From the NCBI RefSeq assembly GCF_001898805.1, contig NZ_MKVJ01000021.1:176506-240505 (forward strand): a DNA stretch of 64,000 bases, given 5' to 3'. The notes beneath the pieces are model-generated. The model saw only the letters and a program-made list of their open reading frames with translations. It did not search any database and was not told the DNA's origin. This DNA is from Leifsonia sp. 71-9. GTDB taxonomy: Bacteria > Actinomycetota > Actinomycetes > Actinomycetales > Microbacteriaceae. Position 1 is the stretch's first letter. Each line of letters starts with the position of its first letter. A program made the translations under genes and the position numbers. Positions 36,240-44,557 of this stretch are shown piece after piece.

Positions 36240-36830
36240 TCAGGCGCGGACGATGACGACCTCGTCGAGGGGGCGGCGCACGCGCGGGGCGAGCTCGCGC
36301 TCGCGGAGCGGCTCGGGCAGCGCGTCGGCGTCGCCGACGGTGCCGAGCGCGGTGACCGAGACGGGCACGAAGCGCTCCTCGAGGCCGAACGCCTCGCGCA
36401 GGCCGTCGGCCTGGAAGCCGCCCATCTGGTGGGTGTGCAGGCCGTCGTGGTGGGCCTGGATGGTGAGGTGCGCGACCGCCTGGCCCACGTCGTAGGTGGC
36501 CCAGCGGCGCTCGGCGCCCTCGGCGTCGACGACCTCGGCCACGGCGACGATCAGCACGCTCGCGGCGCCGGCCCAGGCCTGGTTGAAGCCCATCAGGTTG
36601 GCGGCGATGCTGTCGAACTCGGGGGTGCCGCGGCGGGCGACGATGAAGCGCCAGGGCTGGGAGTTGTTGGCCGACGGCGACCAGCGCGCGGCCTCGAGGG
36701 CGGCGGTCAGCTTGGTCTCGTCGATGACGGCGGCGGTGTCGAACGCGCGCGGGCTCCAGCGCTCGGCGAGCGCGGGGAGCAGAGGTGCGGCGGTGTCGGC
36801 GGTGCGGGGCGCGACGTCGGTGAGCGACAT
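36240..36830 (-). CDS. nitroreductase family protein
   Basis: A 196-residue FMN-dependent nitroreductase-fold protein. The N-terminal FMN-binding signature is ALAERWSPRAFDT, followed by ARWSPSANNSQPWRFIVARR (about 50-69), both typical of this family. The C-terminal part (GGFQADGLREAFGL) fits the same fold. GGAGATCCACCC precedes ATG 36830. It reduces nitro compounds, quinones or similar electrophiles with NAD(P)H; the natural substrate is open. The upstream gap (36831-36937) contains GATGT-AAAC-ACATC, a small palindrome that could be an operator, near candidate -10 sequences. Confidence 0.9.
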   Translation of the reverse strand: MSLTDVAPRTADTAAPLLPALAERWSPRAFDTAAVIDETKLTAALEAARWSPSANNSQPWRFIVARRGTPEFDSIAANLMGFNQAWAGAASVLIVAVAEVVDAEGAERRWATYDVGQAVAHLTIQAHHDGLHTHQMGGFQADGLREAFGLEERFVPVSVTALGTVGDADALPEPLRERELAPRVRRPLDEVVIVRA

Positions 36831-36937
36831 GGGTGGATCTCCTCGAAGAGTGGATGGATGGCCTCGAGGCTCCATTGCCCGGCTATATCGATGTAAACAC
36901 ATCAACTCCGGGAGTATTCCGCGAGCGTTGCGATCCG

Positions 36938-37468
36938 TTACTTCGACGTGGAGGTCGGAGTGGGTGTCGGGAACGGCGTGTTCGTCGGCACCAGGTCGCG
37001 GTACTGCGCGAGGCCGCCGTCGAGCACCGGGACCTGCAGGGTCAGCGTCTCGGCGCCGTTCTCGAAGGTCACGTCGGTCAGCGACCCGGGCTTCGCGTCC
37101 AGCCCGTCGAACTCGACGGTCTCGCCGTCGGGCACGCCGAGCTGCACGACGCCGGACGGCTCCACCGACACGGACTCGCTGCCGGCCGCGGTGTGCACGC
37201 TCACGTCGAGCGACGACCTCCCCTGGTTGACGAGGCTGGCGACGAGGCCCGCGGGCCCCTCGCCGTCGGCCGCGGTCAGCAGCACGGCGTTGGCCACGTA
37301 GAGGTCGCCGACGGTGCCGCTGACGCCGTCGCTCGTCTCCTCGATGTGGAGGGTGTCCTGGGGCGCGAAGAGGTCGCAGCCGGTCAGCAGGAGCAGCACG
37401 GCGACCGAGAGTCCCGCTGCTGCACCGGCCCGCGCGCGGACGCGCGCCTTCGTCCGTGTGGATGCCAT
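36938..37468 (-). CDS. secreted lipoprotein, DUF-type, unknown function
   Basis: A 176-residue lipoprotein. An Arg/Lys-rich N-terminus precedes a hydrophobic core and the lipobox LLLTGC (Cys near residue 31). The mature domain is beta-rich (VSGTVGDLYVANAVLLTAAD) and resembles the copper-chaperone-like or DNA-modification-domain lipoproteins common in actinobacteria. A Thr/Pro repeat tail (PFPTPTPTSTSK) ends it. ATG 37468 shares its A with the stop codon of the PCD-VOC gene upstream, so the two are coupled although their functions have no obvious link. Confidence 0.75.
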   Translation of the reverse strand: MASTRTKARVRARAGAAAGLSVAVLLLLTGCDLFAPQDTLHIEETSDGVSGTVGDLYVANAVLLTAADGEGPAGLVASLVNQGRSSLDVSVHTAAGSESVSVEPSGVVQLGVPDGETVEFDGLDAKPGSLTDVTFENGAETLTLQVPVLDGGLAQYRDLVPTNTPFPTPTPTSTSK

Positions 37469-38139
37469 CACAGATTCTCCTCGTCCTCGTCGTCGCGCCA
37501 GGCGGCGATGTCCGCCACGTTGCCCTCGGGGTCGGCGAACGACCACCAGTACGGCTCCCGGGTGTTTTCGGTGAGCCGGCCGCCGGCGGCCAGCATCGCA
37601 TCCACCCGCGCCGCCGCCTCCCCGCTCGGCACGGAGATGTCGATGTGGATGCGGTTGTGGTGCGTCATCGGGTGGTCGAGCTGCTGGAACGCGATGGCGG
37701 GGCCGCGGCCCAGCGGGTCGACGAGGTCCGCGTCCCCCATCCGGTCGTAGCCGAGAGCCGCCTGCCAGAAGGCCAGCACGGCCGGGATGTCGAGCGCGTG
37801 GATGCTGATCTGCACGGTCTGGGCGCGGGGCGCGGCGGGCTCGATCCCGAGCGCGCGGGCGGCCTGCGAGATGCGGGCCGCGAGGGCCTGATCGCGCGTG
37901 CTGATGTCTCCGACGTCGTGGCTGACGAGGCGCACGACGAGCGCTCCGTAGCGGAGGTCGAGGTCGGGATGATGGCCGGCCTCCTCGGCCAGGCGGGCGA
38001 TCTCGGCGACGAGTGCGGCGCCGCGTTCGAAGGTGCCGGTGGCGAACCGCGTGACCGCTCCGTCGTACAGCACGGACCAGTCCTCGACGCCGTCGGCGTC
38101 GTGGAAGCGACGGGGAGTGATGCGGTCGTCCGTGCCCAC
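37468..38139 (-). CDS. pterin-4a-carbinolamine dehydratase-like / VOC fusion protein
   Basis: A 223-residue two-domain protein starting at GTG 38139. Residues 1-100 are PCD/DCoH-like: the signature EEAGHHPDLDLRYGALVV contains His56-His57-Pro58, and the third active-site His is in LVSHDVGDIS (His74). Residues ~108-223 are a glyoxalase/VOC domain (VQISIHALDIPAVLAFWQAA to WWSFADPEGNVADIAAW). The fusion recurs in actinobacteria, its substrate is not known, and the VOC half is unlikely to act on methylglyoxal without partner subunits. TAAGCT (38147-38152) lies 7 nt upstream, pointing to a leaderless transcript. Confidence 0.85.
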   Translation of the reverse strand: MGTDDRITPRRFHDADGVEDWSVLYDGAVTRFATGTFERGAALVAEIARLAEEAGHHPDLDLRYGALVVRLVSHDVGDISTRDQALAARISQAARALGIEPAAPRAQTVQISIHALDIPAVLAFWQAALGYDRMGDADLVDPLGRGPAIAFQQLDHPMTHHNRIHIDISVPSGEAAARVDAMLAAGGRLTENTREPYWWSFADPEGNVADIAAWRDDEDEENL

Positions 38140-38581
38140 GGGCCACAGCTTAGACCTCGGCCGGGGCGCGGCAGAAGCCTCCCTCGCGCGGTCGATTCTG
38201 TTAACGCCCGATGACGCCTGCGTAACAATTCGTCACATTCGCGCCCGATCCACTCAGCATCTTTGCGGGGTACAGGAATCGGAGTACGGGGTACAAAACC
38301 CGAGAGACCGTCACGTCTCGATCCCGAGCGAGCATTAACGCCCTTGATCAGGGATTCCACTCGCGCCACGCCCGGGATTCGCGTCGCCGACACGCCCGAG
38401 AAGCACTGTCCGCGTGTCTGCGGACAGCGGCCTCGGAGGGGGTCATCCGACGCGCCGACCCGCCCTGTCCACCCCTACTTGCGGGCCATCCCTGAGAACC
38501 AATACAACTTGAGCCACCCGAACAGACCAGATCCCCGCCGTCGTGGATGCCAACCCCATTCCCCCCGTGAGAGGTCCGCTC
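38140..38581. promoter_or_regulatory. long 5' region upstream of exopolysaccharide operon
   Basis: These 442 bp contain no credible gene. Near 38147 is the PCD-VOC promoter on the minus strand. GTTAACGCCCGATG (38200-38213) and two direct copies of GGGGTACA (38267-38274 and 38288-38295, 21 bp apart, two helical turns) stand out and may bind an activator or repressor. A small inverted repeat (TCCGCGTGTCTGCGGA, near 38408-38423) could be an RNA hairpin. A long leader for the GT2 operon is plausible, but no known riboswitch class could be matched. Confidence 0.45.
38147..38152 (-). promoter_or_regulatory. -10 hexamer for leaderless PCD-VOC mRNA
   Basis: TAAGCT on the minus strand, 7 nt before GTG 38139. 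Confidence 0.5.
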
Positions 38582-40195
38582 GTGTTCATCTTCCTGCTGC
38601 AGATCCGGCACATGCTGGGCGGCCATCCGGAGATCTATCTCTTCGCCGTCTACTCCGCCCTCATCTGGGTCATCTGGATCGTGAAGGTCCTGATGTCCCG
38701 CCGCTACCGGCCGTACACCGACGACTTCCACGGCACCACGAGCGTGGTCGTCCCGGTCGTCGACGAGCCGCTCGACCTGTTCCGCGACGTGCTCGGCCGC
38801 ATGGTCGAGCAGCGTCCGGGCGAGATCATCGTGGTCATCAACGGCGCCCCCAACCCGGAGCTCGCCGAGGTGTGCGAGGAGTTCGCCCCGCTCGTCCGCT
38901 GGGTGCACACGCCGATCCCCGGCAAGCGCAACGCGGTCATGATCGGCACCAGGATGTCGACCGGCGAGATCACGGTGCTGGTCGACTCCGACACCGTCTG
39001 GACGGAGAACACGCTCAGCGAGCTGGTCAAGCCGTTCGCCGACCAGCGTGTCGGCGGCGTGACGACCAAGCAGCGCATCCTGGAGCCGGAGCGCAGCTGG
39101 ATCACCCGCTGGGCCGACTGGCTCGAGAACTCGCGGGCGCTGTACTCGATGCCCGCCCAGAGCGTCGTCGGGCAGATCGGCTGCCTCCCCGGCCGCACGA
39201 TCGCCTTCCGCCGGTCGATCCTGATGCGCGTCATGGACAAGTTCATGACCGAGAAGTTCCTCGGCGTGTTCCTCGAGGTCTCGGACGACCGCACCCTCAC
39301 CAACCTCACGCTCAAAGAGGGCTACCGCACCGTCTACCAGCACACCAGCCTCTGCTACACGGACGCCCCGCTGAAGGTGAAGAAGCTCTTCAAGCAGCAG
39401 CTCCGCTGGGCACGCGGCAGCCAGTACAACACGCTCCGGATGCTGCCGTGGATGCTCGGCCACGCACCCCTGCTGGCGTTCTTCTTCGTGATGGACATCA
39501 TCCTGCCGTTCGTCCTCGCCGGCGTGCTCGGCGGCTGGGTCTACCGGTCGATCACCGGCCAGGGCTACAACTTCTACGCGGGCTTCCTGCACGAGTACGG
39601 GGTGCAGGCCGGAGTCCTGACCGTGGTGGCGCTGATGGTCGCCTCGTCCGTGATCAGCATGTCGATCCGCCAGATCCGGCACCTCTCCGAGAAGCCCAGC
39701 GACTTCTTCCGGCTGCCGATCTTCATCATCGTCTCGACGTTCTTCCTCATGCCGATCCGGCTCATCGGGTTCTTCCGCATGGCGCACGCCAGCGGCTGGG
39801 GCACCCGGGCCGGGGCCTACGCCGGCGGTCCGGCGGAGATCACCACCGACGACGAGCTCGCGGCCCTCGGCGACGCCTCCGCGCCCGGCGCGCCCTCCGG
39901 CGATCTCCCGGACGCGGTCGGCGGCGTGACGACCGCGACCGCCCTGAAGAACGGGACCGGCCCCGCGGCCGGTCCCGCGATCGGCTCCGCCACCGGCAGT
40001 GTCACCGCCGTCGCGATCCGCCCGGCCGTCGCGCCGACCGTCACCGCCACGCGAGCGGAGGCCAAGGCCGCGAAGGCGGCCACCGCCACGGCCGCCAAGA
40101 AGACCTCGAAGCGGCGCCGGCTCAACCCGCTCGCCGCCATCCCGTACCTGATCGGCATCGCGATCCTGACCCTGGAGGCTCTGTTCCTTGTCTAG
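38582..40195 (+). CDS. GT2 processive glycosyltransferase (hyaluronan/cellulose-synthase-like)
   Basis: A 537-residue membrane glycosyltransferase. GTG 38582 has GAGAGG eight bases upstream; the longer GTG start at 38543 lacks a site. One N-terminal helix is followed by the GT-A domain with DSDTVW (Asp135, Asp137), the catalytic SDDRTLTN region, and QQLRW (272-276), the Q(Q/R)xRW signature of processive beta-synthases. Three helices follow (about 300-410), then an Ala-rich ~115-residue segment and a last helix. It would polymerise and export a polysaccharide from UDP-sugars. Downstream ugd and galU supply UDP-glucuronate, suggesting a GlcA-containing polymer. Confidence 0.9.
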   Translation: MFIFLLQIRHMLGGHPEIYLFAVYSALIWVIWIVKVLMSRRYRPYTDDFHGTTSVVVPVVDEPLDLFRDVLGRMVEQRPGEIIVVINGAPNPELAEVCEEFAPLVRWVHTPIPGKRNAVMIGTRMSTGEITVLVDSDTVWTENTLSELVKPFADQRVGGVTTKQRILEPERSWITRWADWLENSRALYSMPAQSVVGQIGCLPGRTIAFRRSILMRVMDKFMTEKFLGVFLEVSDDRTLTNLTLKEGYRTVYQHTSLCYTDAPLKVKKLFKQQLRWARGSQYNTLRMLPWMLGHAPLLAFFFVMDIILPFVLAGVLGGWVYRSITGQGYNFYAGFLHEYGVQAGVLTVVALMVASSVISMSIRQIRHLSEKPSDFFRLPIFIIVSTFFLMPIRLIGFFRMAHASGWGTRAGAYAGGPAEITTDDELAALGDASAPGAPSGDLPDAVGGVTTATALKNGTGPAAGPAIGSATGSVTAVAIRPAVAPTVTATRAEAKAAKAATATAAKKTSKRRRLNPLAAIPYLIGIAILTLEALFLV

Positions 40196-41669
40196 CCCCT
40201 CGATCTCCACCAAGACCGCATCCTGGTGGTCGCAGTCCCGCTCCCGGGCGCAGGCGACCGCCGCGGCGGCCATCGTCCTCACCGCGACCCTCGTCGGCAT
40301 CTCCGCCTTCGTCTGGGCCTCTCCCACCGGCGCCCCGCTCCGTCAGGCCGTGGCCGACGCGACCGAGGCGATCACCCCCTACGCCGCGCAGAACGTCGAG
40401 CTGCGGCGCAACCTCCAGCGGGCGACCGAGACCATCGCCTCCCAGAAGGGCAAGCTGTCGGCGATGGAGAAGCAGGCCCTCGCCGCGCAGGCGTCGACGG
40501 CCAAGCAGCTCGCCACCGCGCAGCAGCAGGCCACGGCCGCGCAGAACCAGCTGAACAGCGTCAAGGCGCAGCTCGCGGCGGCCAACGCCAAAGCCGCGAC
40601 CGGGTCGAAGAGCTCCGGGCACAGCGCCTCCGGCTCGGGCTCCGGCTCGTCGGGTTCGGGAGGCGGCACCACCACCCCGATCACGGCCCCGGCCCGCGCC
40701 GACCTCGTCGCGCCGACCAGCCGCTACTACGGCATGTACACCGAGCAGGCGCCGTTCAACTGGGCCACCTTCGACGCCACCAGCGCGAAGGTGGGGGTGG
40801 CCCCGAACCTCGTCGGCTACTTCAGCGGCTGGGACGAGACCTTCCGCGCCAACGCGGTCACCCGCGCCTGGGCGCAGGGCCGCATGCCGATGATGACCTG
40901 GGAGTCGCGGCCCATCAGCTCCGGCAACGACACGACCGACGCGCCCGCGTACTCGCTCCCGAAGATCATCGGCGGCGACTTCGACGCCTACCTGCACCAG
41001 TACGCGAAGGACATCGTGGCCACCGGGCTGCCGCTCGCGATCCGTCTCGACCACGAGATGAACGCCACCTGGTACCCGTGGTCCGAGACCGACGCGAAGG
41101 GCAACCCGATCAACGGCAACAACGTCGGCGACTACGTGAAGATGTGGCGCCACGTCCACGACATCTTCCAGCAGGAGGGCGCGAACAACCTGGTGATCTG
41201 GGTCTGGGCGCCGAACATCGTCAACAACCTCGCCGCCAGCCACAAGGTCGACGGCTACCTCGAGAACCTCTACCCCGGTGACGACTACGTCGACTGGGTC
41301 GGGCTGTCGGGCTACCTGCGCCCGCCGTACAAGTCGGACAACGACTTCAGCTTCGACTACACCTTCAAGCCGAGCCTCGACAAGCTGCGGGCCCTCACGA
41401 AGAAGCCGATCATCCTGGCCGAGATCGGGGCGTCCGAGACCGGCGGCTACAAGGCCAAATGGGTGACCGCCCTCTTCGACGGCCTCGCCCGGCCCGAGAA
41501 CGACGACATCATCGGGTTCTCCTGGTTCAACCTCGCCGTCACGAGCTACGTCGAGGGGGTGCGCGCCACCAACGACTGGCGCATCGACTCCCGGGCCGAC
41601 ACGCTCTCGGCCTTCATCGCCGGCCTCACGAGACCGGAAGACCGCTTCACCCTCACCCCGGCTCCCTGA
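40188..41669 (+). CDS. membrane-anchored GH26 glycoside hydrolase
   Basis: A 493-residue protein starting at TTG 40188, overlapping the synthase stop by 8 bp, so translation is probably coupled. A signal-anchor helix (about 25-45) is followed by a coiled coil (about 60-135; many Gln/Ala/Lys heptads) and a Ser/Gly linker. The GH26 domain runs from ~175: acid/base Glu290 in RLDHEMNATWYPW and nucleophile Glu412 in IILAEIGASETGG. GH26 enzymes cleave beta-mannan, beta-1,3-xylan or mixed-linkage glucan. Its place between synthase and precursor genes suggests trimming or release of the nascent polymer. Confidence 0.85.
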   Translation: MSSPSISTKTASWWSQSRSRAQATAAAAIVLTATLVGISAFVWASPTGAPLRQAVADATEAITPYAAQNVELRRNLQRATETIASQKGKLSAMEKQALAAQASTAKQLATAQQQATAAQNQLNSVKAQLAAANAKAATGSKSSGHSASGSGSGSSGSGGGTTTPITAPARADLVAPTSRYYGMYTEQAPFNWATFDATSAKVGVAPNLVGYFSGWDETFRANAVTRAWAQGRMPMMTWESRPISSGNDTTDAPAYSLPKIIGGDFDAYLHQYAKDIVATGLPLAIRLDHEMNATWYPWSETDAKGNPINGNNVGDYVKMWRHVHDIFQQEGANNLVIWVWAPNIVNNLAASHKVDGYLENLYPGDDYVDWVGLSGYLRPPYKSDNDFSFDYTFKPSLDKLRALTKKPIILAEIGASETGGYKAKWVTALFDGLARPENDDIIGFSWFNLAVTSYVEGVRATNDWRIDSRADTLSAFIAGLTRPEDRFTLTPAP

Positions 41670-41698
41670 ACTGCTCCGCCACACCGGAAGGACATGAC

Positions 41699-43102
41699 AT
41701 GACCACCACCAAGAAGGCCCCCAAGGAGCAGCCCGCTCCCCGTCTCAGCGTCATCGGCACCGGCTACCTGGGCGCGACCCACGCGGCGGCGATGGCCGAG
41801 CTCGGCTTCGACGTGATCGGGGTCGACACCGACCCGCGCAAGGTCGAGGAGCTGCGGGAGGGGCGCGCGCCCTTCTTCGAGCCCGGCCTGCCCGAGCTGA
41901 TCCGGTCGAACGTGGCGGCGGGGCGGCTCGCCTTCACGACCGACATCGCCGAGGCGGTCGCGACCGCCGACGTGCACTTCATCTGCGTCGGCACCCCGCA
42001 GCAGTCCGGCTCCTTCGCCGCCAACCTGGCGTACGTGGAGGCGGCGGCCCGCGGCATCGCGGAGAACCTCACCCACGACGCCCTGATCGTCGGCAAGTCG
42101 ACGGTCCCCGTCGGCACGGGCGCCCGGCTCCGTGCGATCGTCGCCGAGGCCGCTCCCGCCGGCGTGAACGTCGAGCTCGTCTGGAACCCGGAGTTCCTCC
42201 GCGAGGGCAAGGCCGTGGACGACACCCTCCACCCCGACCGCCTGGTCTTCGGCGGAACGACGGCGGCCTCCGAGGCGCTGCTGCGGCGGGTCTACGCCAC
42301 GCCGATCGCCGAGGGGACGCCGGTGCTGGTCGCCGACCTCCCCACCGCCGAGCTGGTGAAGGTGAGCGCCAACGCGTTCCTCGCGACCAAGATCTCGTTC
42401 ATCAACGCGATCGCCGAGGTGTGCGACGCGGCCGGAGCGGACGTCTCGCTGCTGGCCGACGCGCTCGGGCACGACAAGCGGATCGGGCGGCAGTTCCTCA
42501 ACGCCGGTCTCGGTTTCGGCGGCGGCTGCCTCCCGAAGGACATCCGGGCGCTCATGCACCGGTCGAACGAGCTGGGCGCGCACGCGGCGGTCGGCCTCCT
42601 GCAGCAGGTGGACGAGATCAACATGGGCCGCCGCCAGCGCGTGATCGACCTGGCGCTGAAGTCGCTCGGCGGCTCGGTGCTCAACCGCCGCATCGGCGTG
42701 CTCGGTGCGGCGTTCAAGCCCGAGACCGACGACGTCCGCGACTCGCCGGCGCTGAACGTCGCCGCCGCACTGCACCTCCGTGGTGCGCAGGTCGTGGTCT
42801 ACGACCCGCAGGCGCGCGGCACCGCGCAGCGCCTGTTCCCCACCCTCGGCTACGCGGACTCCATGGACGAGGCCGTGGCCGGGGCCGACCTGCTGGTCGT
42901 GCTCACCGAGTGGGACGAGTTCATCGGCGCCGACCCGGCTGCCCTCCGCGCCCTGGCCGCCGGCCGCACCGTCATCGACGCCCGCAACTGCCTCGACCCG
43001 GCGGCGTGGTCCGCGGCCGGCTGGGACGTGCTCGCGATGGGGACCGTCCCGACGGTCGCCCCGCTCGAGCGCGACCTCGCCGCGCTCGCCGCCGTCCGCT
43101 AG
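41699..43102 (+). CDS. ugd: UDP-glucose 6-dehydrogenase
   Basis: A 467-residue enzyme oxidising UDP-glucose to UDP-glucuronate with two NAD+. The start is ATG 41699 behind GGAAGGACATGAC. After an ~15-residue Lys-rich lead, the Rossmann motif is VIGTGYLGATHAAAMAELGF. The catalytic Cys277 lies in GFGGGCLPKDIRALM, and the C-terminal NAD/UDP domain includes LGAAFKPETDDVRDSPALN. All family landmarks are present. It is the third gene of the exopolysaccharide operon; galU follows after 61 bp. The pair is the direct evidence that the polymer contains, or is branched with, a glucuronate unit. Confidence 0.95.
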   Translation: MTTTKKAPKEQPAPRLSVIGTGYLGATHAAAMAELGFDVIGVDTDPRKVEELREGRAPFFEPGLPELIRSNVAAGRLAFTTDIAEAVATADVHFICVGTPQQSGSFAANLAYVEAAARGIAENLTHDALIVGKSTVPVGTGARLRAIVAEAAPAGVNVELVWNPEFLREGKAVDDTLHPDRLVFGGTTAASEALLRRVYATPIAEGTPVLVADLPTAELVKVSANAFLATKISFINAIAEVCDAAGADVSLLADALGHDKRIGRQFLNAGLGFGGGCLPKDIRALMHRSNELGAHAAVGLLQQVDEINMGRRQRVIDLALKSLGGSVLNRRIGVLGAAFKPETDDVRDSPALNVAAALHLRGAQVVVYDPQARGTAQRLFPTLGYADSMDEAVAGADLLVVLTEWDEFIGADPAALRALAAGRTVIDARNCLDPAAWSAAGWDVLAMGTVPTVAPLERDLAALAAVR

Positions 43103-43163
43103 CTCACCCCGACCGACTGCTCCGCCTCCCGCTCCTCCCGCTCCTCCGATCGAAGGAACCGAC

Positions 43164-44207
43164 ATGACCAGTTACGTGACCAAGGCCGTGATCCCCGCCG
43201 CCGGGCTCGGCACCCGCTTCCTGCCCGCCACCAAGGCGATGCCCAAGGAGATGCTCCCGGTCGTCGACAAGCCGGCCATCCAGTACGTCGTGGAGGAGGC
43301 CGTCTCCAGCGGCCTCCACGACGTCCTCCTCATCACCGGCCGCAACAAGAACGCGCTCGAGAACCACTTCGACCGCAACACCGAGCTGGAGGACACGCTC
43401 GTCCGCAAGGGCGACACCGACAAGCTCCAGAAGGTCAGCCACTCCACCTCCCTGGCCGACATGCACTACGTGCGTCAGGGCGACCCGAAGGGGCTCGGCC
43501 ACGCCGTGCTGCGGGCCAAGATGCACATCGGGCACGAGCCGTTCGCGGTGCTGCTCGGTGACGACATCATCGACGAGCGCGACCCCCTGCTCGCCCGGAT
43601 GCTGGAGGTGCAGCACGCCCTCAACACCACCGTCGTGGCACTGATGGAGGTGCCGCCGGAGTCCATCCACCTGTACGGTGCGGCGGCGGTCGTCGAGACC
43701 GACGAGGACGACGTGGTGCGGATCACCGGCCTGGTCGAGAAGCCGAGCCGGGAGAACGCGCCGTCGAACTACGCCGTGATCGGTCGCTACGTGCTGCGCC
43801 CGGAGATCTTCGACATCCTCGAGAAGACGGAGCCCGGCAAGGGCGGCGAGATCCAGCTGACCGACGCGCTCGAAGGGCTCGCGACGGCTCCGGCGTGGAC
43901 GGGCGGGGTGCACGGCGTCATTTTCCGGGGCCGCCGCTACGACACCGGTGACCGCCTCGACTACATCAAGGCCATCGTGCAGCTCGCCTCCGCCCGCGAC
44001 GACCTCGGCCCCGGCCTCGTGCCCTGGCTGCGCGAGTTCGCGGACTCGATCGCGCCGGCGTCCGTGGCTCCGGTGGAGGCGGCGGCACCGTCCGCCCCGG
44101 CGCCCTCGGTGCCGGTGCTGCCCGCCGCAGCCAAGGCCGCGAAGCCGGCCGCCGCCAAGCGGGAGCGCGAGCGCGACCGGGAGCTCCTTCCCGTCGCGGG
44201 CGCCTAG
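43164..44207 (+). CDS. galU: UTP-glucose-1-phosphate uridylyltransferase
   Basis: A 347-residue GalU. The nucleotide-binding signature is VIPAAGLGTRFLPATKAMPK at residues 9-28, followed by EMLPVVDKPAIQYVVEE; the UDP-sugar site residues GDDIID and EKPSREN are present. It makes UDP-glucose for the dehydrogenase encoded upstream. AAGGAACC precedes ATG 43164. The last ~55 residues (after about 292) are an Ala/Pro/Lys-rich extension absent from most GalU proteins, probably disordered. The operon ends at an inverted repeat about 35 bp downstream. Confidence 0.95.
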   Translation: MTSYVTKAVIPAAGLGTRFLPATKAMPKEMLPVVDKPAIQYVVEEAVSSGLHDVLLITGRNKNALENHFDRNTELEDTLVRKGDTDKLQKVSHSTSLADMHYVRQGDPKGLGHAVLRAKMHIGHEPFAVLLGDDIIDERDPLLARMLEVQHALNTTVVALMEVPPESIHLYGAAAVVETDEDDVVRITGLVEKPSRENAPSNYAVIGRYVLRPEIFDILEKTEPGKGGEIQLTDALEGLATAPAWTGGVHGVIFRGRRYDTGDRLDYIKAIVQLASARDDLGPGLVPWLREFADSIAPASVAPVEAAAPSAPAPSVPVLPAAAKAAKPAAAKRERERDRELLPVAGA

Positions 44208-44240
44208 CCGCGCGCCTCCGCCGCGCCTCTCCCGCGTCCG

Positions 44241-44271
44241 TCGCGCCGCAGTCCGAGCGACTGCGGCGCGA
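44241..44271. terminator. terminator-like inverted repeat after galU
   Basis: TCGCGCCGCAGTC (44241-44253) and GACTGCGGCGCGA (44259-44271) are perfect 13-bp arms around CGAGC. The right arm is followed by another direct copy of GACTGCGGCGCGAC and a variant GACTGCGCCGCGG. It lies between galU and the convergent CDGSH gene. Confidence 0.7.
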
Positions 44272-44353
44272 CGGTACGACTGCGGCGCGACCGGACGACT
44301 GCGCCGCGGCGACGCGACGCGGTCGTCCCACAGCACCGCCGTCGCGCCGGCAG

Positions 44354-44557
44354 TTACGCTTCGGTCGTGAACCGGATGGCCTTGTGGGTCCCGTCGCAGA
44401 ACGGCTTGATGGTGGAGACGCCGCACCGGCACAGGGCGACCGTGCGGCGCTTCTGCTCGACCGGCTCGCCGTCCGGCGTCGTGAGGTCGACGTGCCCGCG
44501 CACCAGGAGCGGCCCGTTCGGGCACACGACGATCTCCGGCGGCTCCTCGCTCGTCAT
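44354..44557 (-). CDS. CDGSH iron-sulfur protein
   Basis: A 67-residue single-CDGSH protein. The 2Fe-2S ligands are Cys43, Cys45, Cys54 and His58 in CRCGVSTIKPFCDGTH, the exact mitoNEET spacing. No membrane anchor is present, so it is a soluble redox or Fe-S transfer protein. ATG 44557 overlaps the stop codon of the haem-oxygenase-like gene by ATGA; that coupling suggests it is the electron donor or cluster partner of that enzyme. Confidence 0.93.
   Translation of the reverse strand: MTSEEPPEIVVCPNGPLLVRGHVDLTTPDGEPVEQKRRTVALCRCGVSTIKPFCDGTHKAIRFTTEA

Noticed and set aside
35619-36896. 425-residue plus-strand frame across the cassette and nitroreductase
   Set aside because: It is antisense to two supported genes and crosses a terminator hairpin. 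The composition is low-complexity.
38140-38581. c-di-AMP or other known riboswitch upstream of the exopolysaccharide operon
   Set aside because: The GGGG-rich segments do not fit the ydaO consensus as I know it, and no paired scaffold could be drawn.
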